From an uncultured Prevotellaceae bacterium (GTDB taxonomy: Bacteria > Bacteroidota > Bacteroidia > Bacteroidales > Bacteroidaceae): a stretch of DNA of 64,000 nt. Under the pieces are notes generated by a model, which made no database searches, was not told the origin of the DNA, and was given only the letters and a program-made list of their open reading frames with translations. Positions within the stretch are counted from its first letter, which is position 1. Each line of letters opens with the position of its first letter. Both the position numbers and the translations under genes were made by a program. Positions 15,315-25,686 of this stretch are shown here, in pieces. The stretch covers positions 38,398-102,397 of the forward strand of contig CAMZHV010000004.1 of NCBI GenBank assembly GCA_947307015.1. The letters are read 5' to 3'.

Positions 15315-18245
15315 ATGATGCGCGCGCGTACGATAATACGTCTGTTTCCGCTGCTGATAGCAGGGGTGGTGTTGCTGTCGTGTTCCTCGTTGAAGAACAC
15401 CTCGTTGACACGCTTCTACCATAGTGCCACTTCGCGTTTCAATACGTTGTACAATGGTCGCGTAGCTTTTGAAGAAGGTGTTGAGGCTCAGAACAAAGGA
15501 CATGTGGACAACTACACGGAGCTGCTGCCGATGTTCGTCGTCGCCGACAAGAAGACGGCGGGTTTGGGCAAGGGCAATTTCGAGACTGCTATCGAGAAGA
15601 GCCAGAAAGCCATCAAGAAGCACAGTATCAAGCGCAAGCCCAAGAAGCCTTCGGGCAAGATGACCGAGAAGCAGAAGGCTTTCTACGCCCGCCACGAGTT
15701 CAACCCCTACCTCCACCACGCATGGATGATGATGGCCGATGCGCAGTTCCAGAAGGGCGAGTTCATCGAGGCCGCTGCCAGTTACAACTACATTCTTCGC
15801 CTCTACGCAGACCAGCCCAATATCGCCAGCGTGGCACGTGCCAAGTTGGCTCGCTGCTACGTGCTGCTCGAATGGCCCTACGATGCTGAGGATGTGTTCA
15901 ATAAAATCCGTCGCGACAGCATCTCTCCGCAGGGACAGCGCGAGCTGGACGCCACCCGCGTAGCGTATTACATGGCTACGGGACAGCTCAAGGAAGCCGT
16001 GGCCCCCCTCGAGAACTGCGTGAAGTACACCAAAGGCAAGCTGCCTAAGGCGCGCCGCTACTACCTCCTCGGACAGCTGAACCAGCAGGTGGGCAACAAG
16101 GAAGCGGCGTATAAGGCTTTGAAGAAATGTGTACGCCTGAACCCGCCTTACGAACTGGCCTTCAACGCCCGCATCCTCCAGACGGAAGTCATGGCCGACG
16201 GTCAGGGCAAGGCGATGATCCGCAAGCTGCGCCGCATGGCCAAGAACCCCAACAATGCCAACTACCTCGACCGCATCTACTATGCCATCGGCAATATCTA
16301 TCTCGCCAGCCGCGACACGATGAACACTATCTACGCCTGGAAGAAAGGTATCGAGGAGAGCACGCAGAACGGCTTTGCCAAGGCGGTCGTGCTGCAGCAT
16401 CTCGGAGAACTCTATTGGGAACGCGAGAACTATATCGACGCCACCGACTGCTACGTGCAGCTCGCCGGACTCATGGACAAGGAGCACAACGGCTACGAAG
16501 AGGTGCAGCGGCGTAGCAAGATTCTCTCCGAACTCGAACCGCACCTCTCAACGGTGAAGCTGCAGGACAGCCTGCAGGTGCTGGCCAAACTGCCTGAGAA
16601 AGAATACTTAGCCGTGATCGACCGCGTCATCGACGAGCTGAAGAAGAAAGAGAAGGAGGAGGAGAAACGCTTGGAGAAGCAGGGCGCCAACGCCGCCCGC
16701 ACCAATGCCGCCACAGCAGCCACGGCGGCCAACAAGGGGCAGACGGGTGCCGTGCGTCGCGGCTCGCAGTCGACGACGTTCTATTTCTACAACGCGCAGA
16801 CCGTTAACCAAGGTAAACAGGACTTCCAGCGCAAGTGGGGCAACCGACCCAACGAGGACAACTGGCGCATCAGCAACAAGCAGTCGCTGGGCGGCACTTC
16901 GACTGAGGCCGGTAGTGTTGACATGGCCGCACTCGACAGCCTCGGCACGATGCCCGACCTCTTAGGTGAAGACGGTCAGCAGCTTAGCGAAGAGGAGCAG
17001 CGCCTGAAGGACTCCCTCGAGAACGATCCGCACCATCGCGAGTTCTACATCAAACAGCTGCCGCTGACCGAGGAAATGGTGGAGGCATCCAATGCGATGA
17101 TCCTCGACGGACTTTACAACGGCGGCATTCTCGAGATGGAGAAGTTAGGTAACTACCCGCTCTCAGAGAAAACGCTACTGCGACTCATCCGCGACTTCCC
17201 CGACTTCGATCAGATGGATAATGTCTACTACCATCTCTTCCTCTTGGCCATGCGCCGCGGTGACGAGGAGGATATGGCCCGCTACTTAGGGCTGCTGCAG
17301 GAGTCGTACGCCGAAAGCAAGCTCACGAAGACCATCTCCAACCCGCGCTTCGTGGAGCTGGCGCAGTTCGGTCGTCACCTCGAAGACTCTCTCTATGCCG
17401 AGACCTACGAGGCATACAAGGAAGGGCAATACTGGAAGATTGACGAGAACTGCCGTCAGAGTGCCGAGGACTTCGAAGAGGGCGCTCACCGCGCTAAGTT
17501 CCTGTTTATCCATGCGATGAAGCAGCTCTACACGGGCGAGCGCGATTCCTTCTTCGCCGAGCTCAAGGTGGTGGCGGAGAAATATGGCAGCAACGAGATT
17601 GCCGAGCTGGCCAAGGCTTACGTCAAGGGCATCCAGGAAGGTCGCTTGTTAGCGTCGGACAAATGGGATGTCAGCAATATCTGGGCACAGCACGCCATAG
17701 ATGTCAGCTCCGACAACACCACCGCGGCCGATACCCTCGTGGCCGACCCCGCCGTCCCTTACGTCTTTGTGCTGGCCTATCCGACCGGCGAACTCGACGA
17801 GGACCAGCTGCTCTTCGAGATGGCGCGTTTCAACTTCACCTCCTTCATGGCGCGTAATTTTGACATCGAGATAGTCAAGTCAGGTGCCATCTCACAGCTG
17901 CGTGTCACCGGCTTTGAGAGCTATGACGAGGTGCATGCCTACGCCCAGCAAGTCTATGCCGACCAACACATGCGCGAACGACTCGAAGGCATACGTGCCA
18001 TCCTCATCAGCGAGGCTAATCTCAAACTCCTCGGCACACGTTACAGCTACGATGAGTATGCTGAGTTCTATGATGCAGAGCTCTCGCCGCTTGAAGTGCC
18101 CGAAGACCTCATCCTCGACGAGCCCAAAGATGCCTTCCCCACAGACATCGACGATGTTCCAGAGAGTCAGGAAAAGTCCGATGAAACCGACGATTCTGAA
18201 GAGGAAGACGATGACAGCAATGACGATGAAGACTGGCTGTTCTGA
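15315..18245 (+). CDS. porW: TPR outer-membrane lipoprotein, PorW/SprE-like T9SS component
   Basis: Lipobox VVLLSCSS; TSLTRFYHSATSRFNTLYNGRVAFEEG; TPR-like repeats; acidic C-terminus. Confidence 0.75.
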   Translation: MMRARTIIRLFPLLIAGVVLLSCSSLKNTSLTRFYHSATSRFNTLYNGRVAFEEGVEAQNKGHVDNYTELLPMFVVADKKTAGLGKGNFETAIEKSQKAIKKHSIKRKPKKPSGKMTEKQKAFYARHEFNPYLHHAWMMMADAQFQKGEFIEAAASYNYILRLYADQPNIASVARAKLARCYVLLEWPYDAEDVFNKIRRDSISPQGQRELDATRVAYYMATGQLKEAVAPLENCVKYTKGKLPKARRYYLLGQLNQQVGNKEAAYKALKKCVRLNPPYELAFNARILQTEVMADGQGKAMIRKLRRMAKNPNNANYLDRIYYAIGNIYLASRDTMNTIYAWKKGIEESTQNGFAKAVVLQHLGELYWERENYIDATDCYVQLAGLMDKEHNGYEEVQRRSKILSELEPHLSTVKLQDSLQVLAKLPEKEYLAVIDRVIDELKKKEKEEEKRLEKQGANAARTNAATAATAANKGQTGAVRRGSQSTTFYFYNAQTVNQGKQDFQRKWGNRPNEDNWRISNKQSLGGTSTEAGSVDMAALDSLGTMPDLLGEDGQQLSEEEQRLKDSLENDPHHREFYIKQLPLTEEMVEASNAMILDGLYNGGILEMEKLGNYPLSEKTLLRLIRDFPDFDQMDNVYYHLFLLAMRRGDEEDMARYLGLLQESYAESKLTKTISNPRFVELAQFGRHLEDSLYAETYEAYKEGQYWKIDENCRQSAEDFEEGAHRAKFLFIHAMKQLYTGERDSFFAELKVVAEKYGSNEIAELAKAYVKGIQEGRLLASDKWDVSNIWAQHAIDVSSDNTTAADTLVADPAVPYVFVLAYPTGELDEDQLLFEMARFNFTSFMARNFDIEIVKSGAISQLRVTGFESYDEVHAYAQQVYADQHMRERLEGIRAILISEANLKLLGTRYSYDEYAEFYDAELSPLEVPEDLILDEPKDAFPTDIDDVPESQEKSDETDDSEEEDDDSNDDEDWLF

Positions 18246-18304
18246 CAGACACTCCCGGCATCGACGCTAACTATTCCAACCCCAAAACCCTAAATAACAG
18301 CTCT

Positions 18305-19159
18305 ATGAAGACCCTGAAACAGATGGCGGTGATTGCCGCCGCAGCGCTGACCGCCGTGTCGTGCGGTCAGAAAGGGGAGGCACAGAAGGTGCTCGTCCTC
18401 TACTATTCACAGACATCCAACACTAAAATCGTTGCCGAGAACATCGCAACACGCTTGGGCGCCGACATCGAAGAGATCGTGCCCGTGAAGCCATACGATG
18501 GTGACTTCCAGGCTACCATCGGACGCTGCATGGAGGAACGCCAACAGGGCATCGTGACAGAGATACAGCCTGTTGCTGCCGACCTCTCGCAGTATGACGT
18601 AATCTTCATCGGCTATCCCATCTGGTTCGGCACCTTCGCGCCGCCCATGGCTACTTTTCTTAGCACGGCCGACTTGAGCGGCAAGAAAATAGTGCCTTTC
18701 TGCACCTTCGGCAGCGGAGGCCTCGAATCCAGCATCAAGGATCTCCAGGCCAAGCAGCCCAATGCAGAGATACTTCCGGGCTACGGCGTGCGTGCCGCCC
18801 GTATGGCAGCTGCTCCCAAGGAAATAGAGACTTTCCTCATGGCTGGCGGCTTCATCGAGGGTGAGTATACGGCTCCCGCCGACTTCCCTGGGCAGCATGA
18901 GGTGAGCGCCGAGGAGGCAGCTATCTTCGATACAGCCGTGGGCGACTATCCGATGATCAACGCGCAGGCACAGACTGTTGCAGTCCGCACAGTTCCCGAA
19001 GGTGTGGAATATATGTTCACCGCCGTCGACAAGCCCCGCATGGAAGGGCATATAGCTGTCAGCGACGACAAGCCCAAACTTCCGCCCGCCGCTTCCATGA
19101 CCATCTACGTGCTGGTGGCTGATGGCGGAACTCCCGAATTCACACGCGTTGTTCGATGA
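18305..19159 (+). CDS. Flavodoxin-domain lipoprotein
   Basis: Lipobox LTAVSCGQ; KVLVLYYSQTSNTKIVAENIA; VIFIGYPIWFGTFAPPM. Confidence 0.85.
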   Translation: MKTLKQMAVIAAAALTAVSCGQKGEAQKVLVLYYSQTSNTKIVAENIATRLGADIEEIVPVKPYDGDFQATIGRCMEERQQGIVTEIQPVAADLSQYDVIFIGYPIWFGTFAPPMATFLSTADLSGKKIVPFCTFGSGGLESSIKDLQAKQPNAEILPGYGVRAARMAAAPKEIETFLMAGGFIEGEYTAPADFPGQHEVSAEEAAIFDTAVGDYPMINAQAQTVAVRTVPEGVEYMFTAVDKPRMEGHIAVSDDKPKLPPAASMTIYVLVADGGTPEFTRVVR

Positions 19160-20658
19160 TAAATAGTCTTCGCTATGCACCTGCTGGGCTACTCGCGTTA
19201 GCCGTTCTGCCCATGTCGGCTCGTCAGCGCCCTAACATCCTGTATATCATGTGCGATGACATGGGGTGGGGCGACCTGTCGTGCTATGGGCAGCAGCATT
19301 TCAGCACGCCAAACATCGACCGCCTGGCACAGCAGGGTATGCGCATGACGTCAGCCTACGCCGGCAGTCCCGTGTCGGCTCCCTCGCGTGCCTGCTTCAT
19401 GACGGGCCAACACTCGGGGCACACCCACGTGCGAGGGAATAAGGAATACTGGAGCGGGCGTGTGGAGTACGGGCAAAACGTGGACTACGCTGTCGTGGGA
19501 CAGGAACCCTACGACACCGCTTGTGTCATCCTGCCAGAGATCTTCAAGGCGGCCGGCTATCGCACGGGAATGTTCGGCAAGTGGGCTGGTGGTTATGAGG
19601 GCAGCCCCTCGACACCCGACAAACGCGGCGTAGATGAATTCTACGGCTACATCTGTCAGTTCCAGGCACATCTCTACTTCCCCAACTTCCTCAACCGCTA
19701 CAGCCGTGCGCTTGGCGACACCGCCGTCGTGCGTGAGGTGTTGGAACAGAACATCCAGCACGCCATGTACGGCGACGACTACAACAATCGCCGTCAGTAC
19801 AGCGCCGATCTCATCCACGAACGTGCCTTGTCGTGGCTGCGTCAGCAGGAAGTCGGTAAGCCCTTTTTTGGCATCTTCACCTATACCCTTCCCCACGCCG
19901 AGCTGCGTCAGCCTGACGACTCGCTGTTGCAGTCTTTCCGTGGCAAGCTGTTGCCTGAGCGCACCTATCATGGCGACAATCCTTCGCGCTACAACCCGAC
20001 ACCCGAGGCTCACGCGCAGTTTGCAGCGATGATCACGCGCCTCGATGCACAGGTGGGCGAAATCATGCAACTCCTCGAGGAACGCGGGTTGGCGGACAAT
20101 ACTGTGCTCATCTTCACCTCCGACAACGGGCCTCATGAAGAGGGTGGGGCAGACCCCGACTACTTCAACCACGACGGTAAGTTCCGCGGCTTGAAGCGCA
20201 GCACCTACGAAGGCGGCATCCGCATCCCCTTCATCGTGCGCTGGCCGGGGAAGATCCGTGCAGGCAGCGAGAGCGATCAGCCCTTCGCTTTCTACGATCT
20301 CATGCCGACATTCTGTGAGATGGCTGGGATCAAGAACCTGCGGAAGATAGGCATCACGCAGCTTCAGACCGACGGCATCAGCATTTTGCCCACGCTCACG
20401 GGCAAGGGGCGCCAACGTCAGCACGACCACCTCTATTGGGAGTTCCATGAGACGGATATGCTCGGCGTGCGGCGCGGCGACTGGAAGCTGGTCGTTCAGC
20501 GCGGCAAGCCTATGCTCTACAACCTGGCATCCGATCCCCACGAAGACAACGACCTTGCAGCCCAGCATCCTGACATTGTGCGCCTGCTCCTACGCAAAAT
20601 CCACGAAGACCACACCGACAGCCCCCTCTTCCCCGTCACGCTGCCCCCGTTGGAGTGA
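19156..20658 (+). CDS. Secreted sulfatase (S1 family, Ser-type maturation motif)
   Basis: RPNILYIMCDDMGWGDLSCYGQ; SAPSRACFMTGQHSGHTHVRGN; GMFGKWAGG; FTSDNGPHEEGG; 4-nt overlap with the flavodoxin gene. Confidence 0.92.
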   Translation: MINSLRYAPAGLLALAVLPMSARQRPNILYIMCDDMGWGDLSCYGQQHFSTPNIDRLAQQGMRMTSAYAGSPVSAPSRACFMTGQHSGHTHVRGNKEYWSGRVEYGQNVDYAVVGQEPYDTACVILPEIFKAAGYRTGMFGKWAGGYEGSPSTPDKRGVDEFYGYICQFQAHLYFPNFLNRYSRALGDTAVVREVLEQNIQHAMYGDDYNNRRQYSADLIHERALSWLRQQEVGKPFFGIFTYTLPHAELRQPDDSLLQSFRGKLLPERTYHGDNPSRYNPTPEAHAQFAAMITRLDAQVGEIMQLLEERGLADNTVLIFTSDNGPHEEGGADPDYFNHDGKFRGLKRSTYEGGIRIPFIVRWPGKIRAGSESDQPFAFYDLMPTFCEMAGIKNLRKIGITQLQTDGISILPTLTGKGRQRQHDHLYWEFHETDMLGVRRGDWKLVVQRGKPMLYNLASDPHEDNDLAAQHPDIVRLLLRKIHEDHTDSPLFPVTLPPLE

Positions 20659-20779
20659 GCGAACTCTTGCAGGTCTTCCAGACCCCGTGCCAACAGGTGT
20701 GAAGCGTGAAAAATGAGGAAATAGCGGTAATTTAACATATATTAGGTAGCAAAAGGCGGTTTATGTGTTCACCTTTTGC

Positions 20780-20787
20780 TACCTTTG
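20780..20787 (+). promoter_or_regulatory. -7 box (TACCTTTG) for the GH13 gene
   Basis: TAnnTTTG 31 nt upstream of the ATG at 20819. Confidence 0.55.
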
Positions 20788-20818
20788 TCACGTAATAACC
20801 CTTAATCAAGCGAAAACT

Positions 20819-22744
20819 ATGAAGAGAATGATTGTCCTCGCAATGGTGATGGCGGTGGCGACAAGCCTCATGGCAGCACGTCAGCCGATGGTCACACGCA
20901 TCGATCCCACGGATTGGTTCACGGGTCTCAAGGACGGCTCGCTGCAACTCATGGTGTACGGCACTGGCATACGCGACGCTGAGGTGTCGACGACACGCAA
21001 CGATGTGCGCATCGACTCGCTGGTGCGTCTGGACTCCCCTAACTACTTGCTCGTGTACCTTAATACTACGGGCGCGCAGGCGGGCGAGTTGCCGCTGACG
21101 TTCAGCCTCGGCAAGCGCAAGCAGGTGGTGAAGTACCAGCTGCGCGAGCGCGAGAAAGCAGGTGATGAGCGTGAGGGTTTCAGCATCGAGGATGTTCTCT
21201 ATTTGCTCATGCCCGACCGCTTTGCGCAGAGTCCTGACCACGCCCCTCAGATTGCGGGGATGAACACTTACGTTGAGAACCGTAATGAGCCGAGTCTGCG
21301 CCATGGTGGCGACCTCGAAGGTATACGCCAACATCTTGACTACTTCAACGAGCTCGGCGTCACGGCGTTGTGGTTCACGCCTATCCTCGAGAACAACTCG
21401 CCCGACGACCATGGTGCCAGCACCTATCACGGCTATGCCACTACGGACTACTATCGTGTGGATCCACGCTTCGGCACCAACGCCCAGTACCGCCAACTCA
21501 TCGACGATGCCCATGCCCACGGCCTGAAGGTCGTCATGGATATGATCTTTAACCACTGTGGCTTCGACCATCCCTGGGTTAGCGACTTGCCCACCAAGGA
21601 CTGGCTGAACACCGCCACCTGGCTGCCCGGCCATGACCGTCGAGGCGCACAGGGCGAAGTGGTTACAGCCGACGGCTTTCTGCAGACATCGTACAAGATC
21701 ACTCCTGTCTTCGACCCCTATGCCGCTGAGGTGGACTTGAAGGAAACCGTCGACGGATGGTTTGTCTCTTCCATGCCTGACCTTAACCACCGCAACCACC
21801 ACCTGATGACCTACCTTATCCAAAGTTCTATCTGGTGGATAGAGACGGCAGGCATCGATGGCATTCGCATGGACACCTATCCCTACGCCGACGCACGCGG
21901 TATGGCACGATGGATGAAGCGCTTGGACGAAGAATATCCCAACTTCAACGTGGTCGGCGAGACGTGGGTCACGGAGCCGGCTTACACAGCAGCCTGGCAG
22001 AAGGGTAGCCGCATGACACCTTACAACTCCTACCTGAAGACGGTCATGGATTTCAGCTTCTTCGACAAATTAGCCAAGGCCAAGAAGGAGGAGACCGATG
22101 CATGGTGGGACGGCTACAATCGCCTCTACAACAGTTTCCTATACGACTACCTCTATGAAGATCCTTCGCACGTGATGGCATTCGTGGACAACCACGACAC
22201 CGATCGCTTCCTCGAGAACACACAGGATGCCAACCGTCTCCAGTGTGCCCTCGCTCTGTTGCTGACGGCACCCCGCATCCCGCAGCTTTACTACGGCACG
22301 GAAATCCTCATGAACGGCACGAAGGAAATCACCGACGGCCATGTGCGCAAGGATTTCCCCGGCGGTTTCCCCGGCGATTCCCGCAGCGCCTTCACGAAGG
22401 AGGGACGCACCGAGCAGGAACAGGCCATGTTCACGTGGCTGAGCCGCCTGCTGCACTGGCGTCAGGGCAACGAGACTATCATTCGCGGTTATACCACGCA
22501 ATTCACACCGTGGAAGGGCGTTTACGTCATCGCGCGACGCTGGCATCGCGATACGGTCATCACCGTCATCAACGGCACTTCACATGACGCTGTCATGGAA
22601 GTGAGCCGCTTTGCCGAACTCCTTGACACGGAAGGGACTGCAATCAGCCGGCAGGCTGTGGACATCCCCACGGGCCGCCACTTCGATCTTAGCAGCGACG
22701 TGAAGCTCGCTCCTCACGAGGCGCTGGTACTGCAACTGGAATAG
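20819..22744 (+). CDS. GH13 neopullulanase / SusA-like alpha-amylase with N-terminal cyclomaltodextrinase-type domain
   Basis: LYLLMPDRF-like motif, VTALWFTPILENN, VVMDMIFNHCG, GIDGIRMDTYPY, VVGETW, FVDNHDTDRF. Confidence 0.93.
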   Translation: MKRMIVLAMVMAVATSLMAARQPMVTRIDPTDWFTGLKDGSLQLMVYGTGIRDAEVSTTRNDVRIDSLVRLDSPNYLLVYLNTTGAQAGELPLTFSLGKRKQVVKYQLREREKAGDEREGFSIEDVLYLLMPDRFAQSPDHAPQIAGMNTYVENRNEPSLRHGGDLEGIRQHLDYFNELGVTALWFTPILENNSPDDHGASTYHGYATTDYYRVDPRFGTNAQYRQLIDDAHAHGLKVVMDMIFNHCGFDHPWVSDLPTKDWLNTATWLPGHDRRGAQGEVVTADGFLQTSYKITPVFDPYAAEVDLKETVDGWFVSSMPDLNHRNHHLMTYLIQSSIWWIETAGIDGIRMDTYPYADARGMARWMKRLDEEYPNFNVVGETWVTEPAYTAAWQKGSRMTPYNSYLKTVMDFSFFDKLAKAKKEETDAWWDGYNRLYNSFLYDYLYEDPSHVMAFVDNHDTDRFLENTQDANRLQCALALLLTAPRIPQLYYGTEILMNGTKEITDGHVRKDFPGGFPGDSRSAFTKEGRTEQEQAMFTWLSRLLHWRQGNETIIRGYTTQFTPWKGVYVIARRWHRDTVITVINGTSHDAVMEVSRFAELLDTEGTAISRQAVDIPTGRHFDLSSDVKLAPHEALVLQLE

Positions 22745-22802
22745 GCCGGATGACAGCATCCAATAGTAATATTCACTTTAGAACCAAAAAGATATAGAAG
22801 AA

Positions 22803-23150
22803 ATGGCACTCAACTGGAACAAGGAGTTGAAGCAGTACTACTCCATCGCTGAAGTGGGTGAGATGTTCAATGTCCCCGTGACGATGCTGCGCTATTGGGA
22901 AAAGGAGTTCCCCACCATCAAACCCAAGAAGGGAGGCAATAATGTGCGCATGTATTCTGCCGCCGACATCGAAGAGATACGTCTCATCTACGACCTTGTG
23001 AAGGTGCGCAACATGAAGCTGGCGGCGGCACGCGAACTCATACACCGCAATCGCGAAGGCGCCAAGAATAGCAGCGATCTGCTGGACCGCCTGACGAACG
23101 TGCGGGAAGAGCTCGTGAGTATCAAGAAAGAGCTGGACGCGCTGGTTTAA
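22803..23150 (+). CDS. MerR family transcriptional regulator
   Basis: YYSIAEVGEMFNVPVTMLRYWEKEFPTIKPKKGGNNVRMYSAADIEEIRLI. Confidence 0.93.
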   Translation: MALNWNKELKQYYSIAEVGEMFNVPVTMLRYWEKEFPTIKPKKGGNNVRMYSAADIEEIRLIYDLVKVRNMKLAAARELIHRNREGAKNSSDLLDRLTNVREELVSIKKELDALV

Positions 23151-23347
23151 CCCAAATCGGTCATTAGGATTGATGGCAGATTGGTATTTGTTTCGAGCAG
23201 ATTGGCCATATTGTTATCGAAGGCGTAGCGGGCTACGGCGAGTTGGCAATGTGGACAAGATGCCGAAAGAAATGCTAAGATGACATCAATAGACCGTAAA
23301 AAAGAGCTGAATTATATTATATGTCGGCCTAATGACCGATTTGGGTT
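23149..23347. mobile_element. MITE-like element with perfect 20-bp terminal inverted repeats
   Basis: aacccaaatcggtcattagg (23149-23168) and its exact reverse complement (23328-23347); possible 3-bp TTA flank duplication; no transposase ORF. Confidence 0.55.
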
Positions 23348-25674
23348 TAAGATATGCGCTGCACCTCCTCGATGCCGTCGATCTTCTTGAGATTCTTGAT
23401 GATGGCGTTGAGGTTTTCGGTGTCGAAGACACTCAGCTTGATGTCGCCGTGGAAGAGGCCATCCTCGGTGTCGATGTACAGGCGGCGAACGTTGACATTC
23501 AGCTGTTGTGTGATGACATCGGTGAGGCTACGTAGGATGCCGATGCGATCTATGCCGTTGATGCGGATAGATGCAGGGAAGGTGAGGAGTTTGTGCGTGT
23601 CCCACACAGCTGAGAGAATGTGGTTGCCGTCGCTGGTCTTGAGCTTGTTGGCTACGGGGCACTGGCGCTTGTGGATGGTGATGCGGTTCTGACTGTCGTA
23701 GTAGCCGAGGACTTCATCGCCAGGAATGGGCTGACAATCAGGACAGATGAAGAGGCGCGAGAGGCTTTCTTCATTGAGTATTAAGGGCTTCTTACGGTCA
23801 ATAGGTGGTAGCGGCGGTGCGGCGGTGTCGATGACGGCCGGTGCTTCTGCGCTGTCCTTGGTAGCAGTCTTCAGGAAAGGCACGAAACGCTTCCAACCGT
23901 TCTTGCCAGCTCGTGCCGCAGGGCGTTCCTTGCGCTGTATGGCTTCCAGGTCGGCATCGCTGAGCACGACCTTCTGAGCGCCGATGTCCGCCAGCAGCTC
24001 CTCGCGAGGGATATTGCCGTGTATGCGGCAGAGGCGGTCGAGGAAGTTGCTGTTGTTGTTGAGCTCATGCTCGCGGAACCATTCGTCGAGGATTTCTTCG
24101 CCTTGCTTCTGCTGCTCACGGCGCTGCTTGCGCAGCACGGCTTCAATCTTGTTCTTGGCCTTCGCCGTCGTGGCGATTTCAATCCACGAGGGCTCCACGC
24201 GCACGCCCGTAGAAGTGAGGATCTCTACCTGGTCGCCGCTCTTGAGCTGATAGGTGATGGGGCAGAGCTGGTGGTTAACCTTCGCGCCCATGCAGTGCGT
24301 GCCCACGAAAGTGTGTATGCTGAAGGCGAAGTCGAGAACGGTGCAACCTGAAGGCATCGTCTTGAACTCACCCTTCGGCGTGATGACGAGGATTTCGGAG
24401 GAGTAGAGGTTGAGCTTGATGGTGGAGAGGAAGTCCATGGCCGACGGCTGCGGGTCGTCGAGCAGCTCCTTGATGGTGGCCAGCCACTTGTCCAGCTCAG
24501 TCTCGCTGGCTGTGGTGTCCTTATCGCCCTCCTTGTATTTCCAGTGTGCTGCGAAGCCGCGCTCAGCCATGTCATCCATGCGGCGCGAGCGGATCTGCAG
24601 CTCTATCCATCGTCCCTGGGGGCTCATGAGCGTCGTGTGCAATGCCTGATAGCCGTTGCTCTTTGGATTGGTGAGCCAGTCGCGGAAGCGCTCGGGGTGG
24701 GCGCGGTAGATGGTGGTACACGCTGCGAAGATCTGGAAGCAGTCGTTAATCTCCGTGTCATCGCCCTTGGGGTCGAAGATGATGCGCACGGCCAACAGGT
24801 CGTAGATCTCCTCGAACGTCACGTTCTTGTTCTGCATCTTCATCCAGATGGAGAAGGGACGCTTCACGCGCGCCTTGATGTCGTAATGGAAGCCGAGGGC
24901 GTCCAACTTCTGGCGGATGGGCATGATGAAGGATTTGAAGGCGGTGTCGAGCTCTGGTTGTATGGCTTCGAGCTGCTGGCAGATCTCGGCGTGCTTGTCG
25001 GGCTGCTCGTACTTGAAGCTGAGGTCTTCGAGCTCCTCCTTGATGAGGTTGAGCCCCAGGCGATTGGCTAACGGTGCGTAGATGTAGAGCGTCTCGCCCG
25101 CAATCTTATACTGCTTGTGTGGAGGCTGTGAGCCCAGCGTGCGCATGTTGTGCAGGCGGTCGCTGATCTTGATGAGGATGACGCGAATGTCGTCGCTCAT
25201 CGTCAGCAGCAGTTTCTTGAAGGACTCCGCTTGGGCAGAAGCCTTGTCGCCGAAGATGCCGCCAGAGATCTTCGTGAGGCCGTCCACAATCTGTGCAATC
25301 TTGTCACCGAAGATGTTGCGGATGTCCTCGACGGTGTATTCTGTGTCCTCGACGACATCATGGAGCAGGGCGGCGCAGATGCTCGTCGAGCCCAGACCAA
25401 TCTCGCCGCAGGCAATCTGTGCCACGGCTAAGGGATGCGTGATATAAGGTTCTCCGGAAAGACGGCGCACACCCTTGTGCGCCTGTTTGGCGAAGTTGAA
25501 GGCCTTGGTGATGAGATCTACCTTCTTGCGGTGCGGCGATGCCAGATAGGTCTTCAAGAGACGGTCGAACATACCTTGCACCATCTCTTCGTCGGCGGCC
25601 GAATCCCCGACCATCACCTCGGGCAGAGGCAGCGGAGCGGGATGGGGTTGATTGTTGATGATTTCGTTATCCAT
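23347..25674 (-). CDS. Bifunctional (p)ppGpp synthetase/hydrolase (RelA/SpoT homologue)
   Basis: HD domain LLHDVVEDTEYT, synthetase NGYQALHTTLMSPQG, TGS and ACT domains. Confidence 0.96.
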   Translation of the reverse strand: MDNEIINNQPHPAPLPLPEVMVGDSAADEEMVQGMFDRLLKTYLASPHRKKVDLITKAFNFAKQAHKGVRRLSGEPYITHPLAVAQIACGEIGLGSTSICAALLHDVVEDTEYTVEDIRNIFGDKIAQIVDGLTKISGGIFGDKASAQAESFKKLLLTMSDDIRVILIKISDRLHNMRTLGSQPPHKQYKIAGETLYIYAPLANRLGLNLIKEELEDLSFKYEQPDKHAEICQQLEAIQPELDTAFKSFIMPIRQKLDALGFHYDIKARVKRPFSIWMKMQNKNVTFEEIYDLLAVRIIFDPKGDDTEINDCFQIFAACTTIYRAHPERFRDWLTNPKSNGYQALHTTLMSPQGRWIELQIRSRRMDDMAERGFAAHWKYKEGDKDTTASETELDKWLATIKELLDDPQPSAMDFLSTIKLNLYSSEILVITPKGEFKTMPSGCTVLDFAFSIHTFVGTHCMGAKVNHQLCPITYQLKSGDQVEILTSTGVRVEPSWIEIATTAKAKNKIEAVLRKQRREQQKQGEEILDEWFREHELNNNSNFLDRLCRIHGNIPREELLADIGAQKVVLSDADLEAIQRKERPAARAGKNGWKRFVPFLKTATKDSAEAPAVIDTAAPPLPPIDRKKPLILNEESLSRLFICPDCQPIPGDEVLGYYDSQNRITIHKRQCPVANKLKTSDGNHILSAVWDTHKLLTFPASIRINGIDRIGILRSLTDVITQQLNVNVRRLYIDTEDGLFHGDIKLSVFDTENLNAIIKNLKKIDGIEEVQRIS

Positions 25675-25686
25675 AGCTTAGTCTTT

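Noticed and set aside
14901-16544. 547-aa antisense ORF opposite the 99-aa gene and porW
   Set aside because: Shadow ORF; the sense strand encodes a recognisable lipoprotein and TPR protein
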